From contig NZ_JACGWV010000001.1 of NCBI RefSeq assembly GCF_014137995.1, positions 2,852,001 through 2,916,000 on the forward strand: a stretch of DNA of 64,000 nt, read 5' to 3'. The translations under genes were made by a program, and so were the position numbers. Source of the stretch: Promicromonospora sukumoe. GTDB taxonomy: Bacteria; Actinomycetota; Actinomycetes; Actinomycetales; Cellulomonadaceae. The first letter of the stretch is position 1. Every line of letters starts with the position of its first letter. Below the pieces are notes generated by a model, which saw only the letters and a list, made by a program, of their open reading frames with translations, ran no database searches and was not told the origin of the DNA. Shown one piece after another: positions 57,945 to 64,000 of this stretch.

Positions 57945-60923
57945 CTAGCGCACCGTCGTCGGGTTCCGGATCGCGGCCTCGATCCGGGCGAGCACCCCGC
58001 GGGAGCGCTCCAGCTCGGCCCGGTAGCGCTCCGGCAGGTCCGCGGCGAGCCGACGGCGCATCTCGACCGCCTCGCGCGCGTGACCGAGGGCCGCCACGTT
58101 GTCGCCCGCCGCGCTCAGCGCGCTGGCGAGGTTGGAGACCGTGAGCGCCAGGTCGGGACGGTGCTTGTCCGGGTTCTCGACGGCGAGCTGCCGCCGCATC
58201 GCCACCGCCTCGCGCATGGGGCGCAGCGCCTCGGCGGGCTTGCCCAGGTCGAGCAGCGTGGCGCCCAGGTTCGCGAGCGCCTCGGCGAGGCCGGCCCGGT
58301 ACTTCTCGGGCTGGTCGCGAACGAGCCGGCGCAGCATGTCGACGGACTCCTGCGTGGGCGGCAGCGCCTCGTCGAACCGGCCCAGGTCGGCGTAGCGCAC
58401 GCCCAGGTTGGACAGCGACTGGGCCAGGTACTTCAGCGACCGGGCGTTGCGGCGCGCCAGGTTGCGCCGGATGCCCACGGCCTCCTCCTCCAGGAGCACG
58501 GCCTCGTCGTACCGGCCGCGCCGCGCGTAGGTGACGCCGAGGTTGGAGAGCGAGTGCGCGAGGTAGTGCAGGTACCGCTCGGGGTGCTCGCGCGCGAGCT
58601 CGCGCCGGATCTCCAGCGCCTCCCGCTCCAGCCGGAGCGACTCGTCGGCGCGGCCCGTCGTGGAGTACAGGGCGCCGAGCGCCGAGAGCGCCCCCGCCAG
58701 GTCCGCACGCGTCCCGCGCACGTTCTCGGCGGCCAGCCGCCGCTGGATCTGCAGCGCCTCGACCAGCACCGAGCCCGCCTCCTCGTACCGGCCCAGCGCC
58801 TCCAGCGTGGTGCCGAGCTGGCCGAGCGACCACGCCAGCTCGCCGAGGTGCTCGGGCCGGGCCGCCGCCAGCCGGCGCCGGATCGCCACGGCCTCCGCGT
58901 TCGCGGGCAGGGCCTCCTCGGGCCGGCCGCTCTCGGTGAGCGCCTCGAAGTTGCCGAGCACGGCGGCGACGCGCGGCTCGTACTGGACGGGGTCGCCCTG
59001 CGCGAGCCGGCGGTAGATGCCGAGCGCGGCCCGCTGCGCGGCCTCGATGTCACCGACCCGGCCGAGCTCCGTGTAGGACACCCCGGCGTTCTGCAGGGCG
59101 AGCGCGTGCTCGGCGTCGGCCCAGGGGGCGTCGCCCGCCGGGAACCGGCCGCACAGCGCGATGACCTCCTCCTGCACGGCGAGGGCGTCGACGTGCCGCC
59201 CGACCGCCCAGTAGCCGGTGCCGAGGTTGTTCAGCGCCGTGCAGAGCGCCGGGCGGTAGCGCTCCTCGTCCGTCCAGGCGAGGCCGCGCCAGAGCCCCAC
59301 GGCCTCCTGCAGCACCGGCACCGCGACGTCGGCCTCGCCCTCGGCGATCAGCACGAGGCCGAGGTCGGTCATCGCCTCGCCCTGCGTGGCCTGGTCGCCC
59401 ACGACGGCGGCGAGCTGGGCGACGCGGTGCGTGAGACGGTCCAGCACCGGTACTGCGAGGGCGCCCGCCGAGCGCGGCAGCCGGCGCGTCACCCGCATCA
59501 GCCCGGCCAGGTCGTCCGGCCCGTCGTCCGGCAGGGCCGACGCCGCGGCCGCGATCAGCTCCCCCGGGATGTCGCGGCCCGCGAGGGGCAGGTCCGCGGC
59601 CGGGCCGCCCAGCGCGGGGACGTTCGTCACGGACCGGTCCGTCGCCGGGCGGTCCAGGCCCATGCCCGTCGCGAACGCCAGCACGCCGAAGGCCTCCTGG
59701 GTGCTGAGGTCGCGGGTGCAGGCCGCGATCAGCCCCTCCTGCTCGGCCAGGACTCGCGACACGAGCAGCTCCGCCAGCCGCGGTACCTCCAGCAGGTGCG
59801 CGCGGACCCACGCGACCGCCGCGTCCGCCCGTCCCTCGGCCGGCTCCACGCCGGCGCGACGCAGCGCGGCGCGCACGCCGGCGGCCGAGGTGTCCCCGAC
59901 CAGCATCGTCGTGGCCAGTGCGGCCTCGGCACTCCCGCCGGGGCCCGCGACCAGCCCGGCCTCCGCGGCCGACCGCGACCAGCCGGCCCGCTCGTGGTCG
60001 AGCACCGTCTCGAGCGCCCGGGCCGGGTCCGTGGTCTCGGGCGACTGCTCGTCCGTGTCCTCGTCGTCGGCACCCGGGCCGTGGGTGCCCGGGCCGTCCG
60101 CACCCGGGCTCTCGAAGCCGGGCCAGGGCGGCCCGCCAGGTCGTGGTCGGTCACGGCCCGGCTCGGCGCGGCCCGGGGCGGCACGGCCCGGCTCGTCGCC
60201 GCCGAGGACCGCCGCCAGCGCCGTCGCCTGCAGGTCCAGGGCCCGCGGCCGGTGGTCGGGCGTGGGCTGGAACGCGACCTCGGGCACGGGCCGGCCGAGC
60301 ACGCGGGCGAAGCGGGTGGCCGCGGCGTCCAGCAGCGCGCGGTCGTCCTCGGAGCGGTCCAGCTCCAGGCCGGGCGCGGGGTCGGACGTGACCCCGACGG
60401 TCCGGTCGAGGGCCGGGTCCAGTGCCATCTGGGTGACCGACGGCGTGCGCCCGGCCCACAGCGTGCTGGTCCACCGCAGCCGGCGCCACCACAGGCCGCC
60501 CGTGCGGGCGGTGCACAGGATCCGCAGCCGCCCGCGGCCCCGGGTGGCCGCCACGGCGTCGAGCATCGCGGGCAGGCCGAGGCGGTGCCCGGCGTCGTCC
60601 ACCACGAGCAGGGCGCGCCGGGCCGTGGCGACGGCAGCCACCGCGGCCACCTCGGCGCCGGGCGGCACGTGCACCACGGTCCAGCCGGTGCGGCGCAGCC
60701 GGCGGCCGAGCTCCAGGGTCAGGCGCGTCTTGCCGACGCCGCCGAGGCCGCACACGAGGCGGAGCGCCACCGGGTCCCGGGACCGGAGCCAGGCGCGCAG
60801 GTCGGCGAGCTCCCGCCCCCGTCCCGTGAACGGCACGACCTCCCGCTCGGGGGCCAGGAGGGCGGCCGGACTCGTCTCGCGCGCTCCCGGGCTCCGCACC
60901 TCGTCGGGTCCGGGTCGGCTCAT
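57945..60923 (-). CDS. STAND-like ATPase with tetratricopeptide repeats (copy 2)
   Basis: A 992-aa paralogue of the protein at 40076-42934. Both share the lead-in VPFTGRGRELADL-type motif, a P-loop (here GLGGVGKTR, 59-67), Walker B VVDDAG (108-113), a WRRLRWTSTLW segment, and a long TPR array. A hydrophilic Pro/Gly/Asp-rich linker (about 245-300) interrupts the middle. In the TPR region units such as ALPPTQESVDMLRRLV recur at about 42-45 residue spacing. No DNA-binding or catalytic effector domain is evident. ATG 60923. Confidence 0.72.
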   Translation of the reverse strand: MSRPGPDEVRSPGARETSPAALLAPEREVVPFTGRGRELADLRAWLRSRDPVALRLVCGLGGVGKTRLTLELGRRLRRTGWTVVHVPPGAEVAAVAAVATARRALLVVDDAGHRLGLPAMLDAVAATRGRGRLRILCTARTGGLWWRRLRWTSTLWAGRTPSVTQMALDPALDRTVGVTSDPAPGLELDRSEDDRALLDAAATRFARVLGRPVPEVAFQPTPDHRPRALDLQATALAAVLGGDEPGRAAPGRAEPGRDRPRPGGPPWPGFESPGADGPGTHGPGADDEDTDEQSPETTDPARALETVLDHERAGWSRSAAEAGLVAGPGGSAEAALATTMLVGDTSAAGVRAALRRAGVEPAEGRADAAVAWVRAHLLEVPRLAELLVSRVLAEQEGLIAACTRDLSTQEAFGVLAFATGMGLDRPATDRSVTNVPALGGPAADLPLAGRDIPGELIAAAASALPDDGPDDLAGLMRVTRRLPRSAGALAVPVLDRLTHRVAQLAAVVGDQATQGEAMTDLGLVLIAEGEADVAVPVLQEAVGLWRGLAWTDEERYRPALCTALNNLGTGYWAVGRHVDALAVQEEVIALCGRFPAGDAPWADAEHALALQNAGVSYTELGRVGDIEAAQRAALGIYRRLAQGDPVQYEPRVAAVLGNFEALTESGRPEEALPANAEAVAIRRRLAAARPEHLGELAWSLGQLGTTLEALGRYEEAGSVLVEALQIQRRLAAENVRGTRADLAGALSALGALYSTTGRADESLRLEREALEIRRELAREHPERYLHYLAHSLSNLGVTYARRGRYDEAVLLEEEAVGIRRNLARRNARSLKYLAQSLSNLGVRYADLGRFDEALPPTQESVDMLRRLVRDQPEKYRAGLAEALANLGATLLDLGKPAEALRPMREAVAMRRQLAVENPDKHRPDLALTVSNLASALSAAGDNVAALGHAREAVEMRRRLAADLPERYRAELERSRGVLARIEAAIRNPTTVR

Positions 60924-61099
60924 GAAGAGCCATCCAACAGCACTCGCGGGTTCCTGACCAGCGCGCCCTGTGATACTCCGGCGGCGGCCGGCACGGTGCG
61001 TCGTCGCAGGTCAGCGGCGTGCTGCGCGCCGTCGGACCGCCCCGGGCACCGCATGCCGAAAAGAGGGCGGAGCGAAAACCGCCTCGGAGCGGGCACAGC

Positions 61100-61138
61100 G
61101 ACGGCCCGCCGCCCCCGTAAGGGGCGACGGGCCGTCGG
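61100..61138. terminator. Terminator downstream of rpsA
   Basis: Stem CGACGGCCCG (61100-61109) with CGGGCCGTCG (61129-61138) and an inner GCCCC/GGGGC pairing around GTAA, 13 bases after the rpsA stop. The rest of the gap 60924-61099 shows nothing I can assign. Confidence 0.85.
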
Positions 61139-61151
61139 TGATCAGCTCAGA

Positions 61152-62630
61152 TCAGTTGCCCGTGAGCTTCTCGCGAAGCGCGGCGAGCGCCTCGTCCGAA
61201 GCCAGCGTGCCACCGGCCTCCTCGACCGGAGCCGAGGAGTAGCTGGTGCTGCCGCCGCCACCGGCCGGCGCGGCCGGAGCCTCGGACGACGCCTCGGTGT
61301 CCGCGGTGAGCGCCTCGGCGACCTGCTTGCGGTGCGCGGTCCAGCGCTCGTGCGCCTTGGCGTACTCCGCCTCCCACGACTCGCGCTGGGTCTCGAAGCC
61401 CTCGAGCCACTCGTTGGTCTCCGGGTCGAAGCCCTCCGGGTACTTGTAGTTCCCGGCCTCGTCGTACTCGGCGGCCATGCCGTACAGCGCGGGGTCGAAG
61501 TCCTCGGACTCCGGGTCCACGCCCTCGTTGGCCTGCTTGAGCGACAGCGAGATGCGGCGACGCTCCAGGTCGATGTCGATGACCTTGACGAAGACCTCGG
61601 CACCGACGGTGACGACCTGCTCCGGCAGCTCCACGTGGCGGACGGCCAGCTCGGAGATGTGCACCAGGCCCTCGATGCCGTCCTCGACGCGCACGAACGC
61701 ACCGAACGGAACCAGCTTGGTGACCTTACCCGGCACGACCTGCCCGATGGCGTGGGTGCGGGCGAAGGTCTGCCACGGGTCCTCCTGCGTCGCCTTCAGC
61801 GACAGGGAGACACGCTCGCGGTCGAAGTCGACGTCGAGCACCTCGACGGTGACCTCCTGGCCCACCTCGACGACCTCGGACGGGTGGTCGATGTGCTTCC
61901 AGGACAGCTCGGAGACGTGCACCAGACCGTCGACGCCGCCGAGGTCCACGAACGCACCGAAGTTGACGATCGAGGAGACGACACCGGGACGGACCTGGCC
62001 CTTCTGCAGCGTCTGCAGGAAGGTCGAGCGAACCTCGGACTGCGTCTGCTCGAGCCAGGCACGGCGCGACAGCACGACGTTGTTCCGGTTCTTGTCGAGC
62101 TCGATGATCTTGGCCTCGATCTCCTTGCCGACGTACGGCTGGAGGTCGCGGACACGACGCATCTCCACGAGGGAGGCGGGGAGGAAGCCGCGCAGGCCGA
62201 TGTCGAGGATGAGGCCACCCTTGACGACCTCGATGACGGTGCCGGTGACGACGCCGTCCTCCTCCTTGATCTTCTCGATCGTGCCCCAGGCGCGCTCGTA
62301 CTGTGCGCGCTTCTTGGACAGGATCAGACGGCCTTCCTTGTCCTCCTTCTGGAGGACAAGTGCCTCGACGGCGTCGCCGACGGCGACAACCTCGCCAGGG
62401 TCGACGTCGTGCTTGATCGAGAGCTCCCGGGACGGGATCACACCCTCGGTCTTGTAGCCGATGTCGAGAAGGACCTCGTCGCGGTCCACCTTGACGATCG
62501 TGCCTTCGACGATGTCACCATCGTTGAAGTACTTGATGGTGGCGTCGATGGCAGCAAGGAAGTCCTCCTCGGTGCCGATGTCGTTGACGGCAACCTGGGG
62601 GGCGGACTTCGCAGGGGTGGAGATGGTCAT
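61152..62630 (-). CDS. rpsA: 30S ribosomal protein S1
   Basis: A 492-residue protein with four S1 RNA-binding domains (roughly 36-105, 123-187, 208-276, 293-363; e.g. GDIVEGTIVKVDRDEVLLDI, VVSSIVNFGAFVDLGGVDGL, KVTKLVPFGAFVRVEDGIEG), the actinobacterial four-domain form. S1 promotes translation initiation by binding mRNA. The C-terminal tail is Ser/Gly/Ala-rich and disordered. ATG 62630 has only a weak Shine-Dalgarno and a leader of about 100 bases, compatible with autoregulation. Confidence 0.97.
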   Translation of the reverse strand: MTISTPAKSAPQVAVNDIGTEEDFLAAIDATIKYFNDGDIVEGTIVKVDRDEVLLDIGYKTEGVIPSRELSIKHDVDPGEVVAVGDAVEALVLQKEDKEGRLILSKKRAQYERAWGTIEKIKEEDGVVTGTVIEVVKGGLILDIGLRGFLPASLVEMRRVRDLQPYVGKEIEAKIIELDKNRNNVVLSRRAWLEQTQSEVRSTFLQTLQKGQVRPGVVSSIVNFGAFVDLGGVDGLVHVSELSWKHIDHPSEVVEVGQEVTVEVLDVDFDRERVSLSLKATQEDPWQTFARTHAIGQVVPGKVTKLVPFGAFVRVEDGIEGLVHISELAVRHVELPEQVVTVGAEVFVKVIDIDLERRRISLSLKQANEGVDPESEDFDPALYGMAAEYDEAGNYKYPEGFDPETNEWLEGFETQRESWEAEYAKAHERWTAHRKQVAEALTADTEASSEAPAAPAGGGGSTSYSSAPVEEAGGTLASDEALAALREKLTGN

Positions 62631-62735
62631 TGAGTTCGATGCTCCGATGCGGACATGGCGTAGTACGGACAGGGTCTGTGTTGCTCTGCTTGTGTGGTGT
62701 CGAAGATCGCCGGAAGGCGCACGGCACCGCCAGTT

Positions 62736-62765
62736 ATCTTAGTGGCGCGGCATCACCCTGGTCAA
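62736..62765 (-). promoter_or_regulatory. rpsA promoter
   Basis: Minus-strand -35 TTGACC (62760-62765) and -10 TAAGAT (62736-62741) are 18 bases apart. The predicted start near 62729 gives a leader of about 100 bases, AT-richer than the surrounding DNA. Confidence 0.7.
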
Positions 62766-62774
62766 CGCGAGCCA

Positions 62775-62805
62775 GGGTGGCGCGGGCCGCACGGCCCGGC
62801 CACCC
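62775..62805. terminator. Terminator downstream of the double-ATPase gene
   Basis: Arms GGGTGGCGCGGGCCG (62775-62789) and CGGCCCGGCCACCC (62792-62805) with a single bulged G, 18 bases past the stop of the ABC ATPase gene and just upstream of the rpsA promoter. Confidence 0.75.
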
Positions 62806-62823
62806 CGGCCCCCGGACCGGGCC

Positions 62824-64000
62824 TCAGAGCGCGAGCTCCAGGTCCTTGCCCGGGATCGCGTCGAGCAGCGCGCGCGTGTAGTCGGTGGCCGGCGAGTCGA
62901 AGACGGTGTCCACGGTGCCCTCCTCGACCACGCGGCCCTGCTGCATCACCAGCACGCGGTCAGCGATCTGCCGCACGACGGCGAGGTCGTGCGTGATGAA
63001 GAGGTAGGTCAGCCCCAGCTCCTCCTGCAGCCCCGCGAGCAGCTGCAGGATCTGCGCCTGGACCACGACGTCGAGCGCCGAGACCGCCTCGTCGCACACC
63101 ACGAGCTCGGGCGACAGCGCCAGGGCGCGGGCGATCGCCACGCGCTGCCGCTGGCCGCCGGACAGCTCGGCCGGGAACCGCTGGAGCTGGCTCTTGCTCA
63201 GCGCCACCTGCTCGGCCAGCTCCTCCACCCGGGCCCGGCGGGCCGCGGCGTCGCCGTAGTCGTGCGCGCGCAGCGGCTCCTCGATCGCGCGGAACACCGA
63301 GTAGAGCGGGTCCAGCGAGGAGTACGGGTCCTGGAACACGGGCTGCACCCGGCGCCGGTAGGCGATCTGCTCCTTGTGCCCGCCGGCGCCCACGAGCCCG
63401 CCGTCGAACGTGATGGAGCCCGTCGTGGGCTTCTCGATGTCGAGGATCATCCGGGCCAGGGTCGACTTGCCCGAGCCCGACTCCCCCACCACGGCCACGG
63501 TGGAGCCGCGCGGGATGTCGAGGCTCACGCCGTCCACCGCGGTGAAGTCCTTGCTGCGGGACAGCAGGCCACCGCCGCGGATGGTGAACACCTTGCTGAC
63601 GTCCTGGACGGAGACCAGGACGTCGGCGTCGGCCGTGTTCTCGGCCGCCGCCTCGTCGCCGTGCGCGAGGAGGGCGTCGTCGAGCACGTCGTCCAGGCCG
63701 CGCTCGCGCGCGATCTCGATGCGGCGCGACGCGAGCGACGGGGCCGCCGCCATGAGGCGCTTCGTGTACTCGTGCTGCGGGGCGGTCAGGACCTGGCGGG
63801 CCGGGCCCTGCTCCACGATCTCGCCGTGGTACATGACCACCACGATGTCGGCCCGCTCGGCCGCGAGGCCGAGGTCGTGCGTGATGAGCAGCACCGCGGT
63901 GCCGAGCTCCTGCGTCAGCCCGGCGAGCTGGTCCAGGATGCCGCGCTGCACGGTCACGTCCAGGGCCGACGTCGGCTCGTCCGCGACCAGCAGGGCCGGG
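62824..64000 (-). CDS. Peptide-type ABC transporter, fused double ATPase (3' part)
   Basis: The 5' end is outside the window; about 392 codons are visible. It begins in Walker B of the first ATPase ([17 protein letters not shown]) with its tail ([14 protein letters not shown]), then a complete second domain: Walker [10 protein letters not shown], signature LSGGQRQR, Walker [12 protein letters not shown] (Pro of DEPT replaced by Ala-Val), switch [12 protein letters not shown] and a C-terminal [12 protein letters not shown]. Same architecture as the ATPase at 26820-28514, but not in the same operon. Permease and binding-protein genes probably lie to the right. Confidence 0.9.
   Translation of the reverse strand, partial: PALLVADEPTSALDVTVQRGILDQLAGLTQELGTAVLLITHDLGLAAERADIVVVMYHGEIVEQGPARQVLTAPQHEYTKRLMAAAPSLASRRIEIARERGLDDVLDDALLAHGDEAAAENTADADVLVSVQDVSKVFTIRGGGLLSRSKDFTAVDGVSLDIPRGSTVAVVGESGSGKSTLARMILDIEKPTTGSITFDGGLVGAGGHKEQIAYRRRVQPVFQDPYSSLDPLYSVFRAIEEPLRAHDYGDAAARRARVEELAEQVALSKSQLQRFPAELSGGQRQRVAIARALALSPELVVCDEAVSALDVVVQAQILQLLAGLQEELGLTYLFITHDLAVVRQIADRVLVMQQGRVVEEGTVDTVFDSPATDYTRALLDAIPGKDLELAL

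Noticed and set aside
57834..62633. A 1,599-codon open frame on the plus strand
   Set aside because: Antisense to the second TPR gene and rpsA, which have clear homology and codon use; the composition is that of a shadow frame.

Overview
The window is chromosomal DNA of a very GC-rich actinobacterium. RbpA, WhiA, OpcA, a zwf-opcA-pgl operon, frequent GTG starts and hairpin terminators without U-tracts all point there. Gene content and order (xerD-parA-scpA-scpB-rluB; tkt-tal-zwf-opcA-pgl; uvrA/uvrC/rapZ/yvcK and whiA-gap-pgk-tpiA-secG) suggest Micrococcales, perhaps Promicromonosporaceae or Cellulomonadaceae; the family is an inference.

Layout. 1-4097 (minus): chromosome segregation block xerD, parA, scpA, scpB and the 5' end of an rluB-type pseudouridine synthase. 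4165-6206: a CitE-like lyase and the heme O synthase ctaB. 6540-13107 (plus): pentose-phosphate operon tkt, tal, zwf, opcA, pgl, the last three coupled by overlapping start/stop codons. 13235-18576 (minus): rbpA, secG, tpiA, pgk, gap, whiA.

18668-32300 (minus) is the most distinctive part: a 12-gene operon between whiA and yvcK, which in most actinobacteria are neighbours. It encodes a peptide-type ABC importer (binding protein, two permeases, fused double ATPase), a DUF1684 protein, a GNAT acetyltransferase, an amino-acid-type ABC importer and three flavin-dependent LLM monooxygenases, one SsuD-like. Nine of the eleven junctions are 4-base overlaps. Upstream I find a good promoter, a palindromic operator candidate and an unannotated 28-codon ORF with three cysteines near its end. 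That combination suggests a cysteine-attenuated operon for uptake and oxidative breakdown of organic sulfur compounds, resembling the S-alkylcysteine / S-(2-succino)cysteine operons of Bacillus.

32427-39994 (minus): yvcK, rapZ, uvrC, an OsmC protein and uvrA, with a LexA-box candidate before uvrA. 40076-49000: a STAND-like ATPase/TPR protein, a small HhH-like protein, SthA, a YCII protein, a hotdog-like protein, and terC behind a probable yybP-ykoY manganese riboswitch, then a quinone-reductase-like MDR protein. 48746-54845: uvrB, pcp, coaE, a membrane-anchored alpha/beta hydrolase and a P450 lacking the ExxR arginine. 55080-64000: an exporter-type ABC protein, a CDF metal exporter, a second STAND-like TPR protein related to the first, rpsA with a clear promoter, and the 3' part of a double-ATPase peptide transporter gene.

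No tRNA, rRNA, CRISPR array, insertion sequence or prophage gene was recognised.
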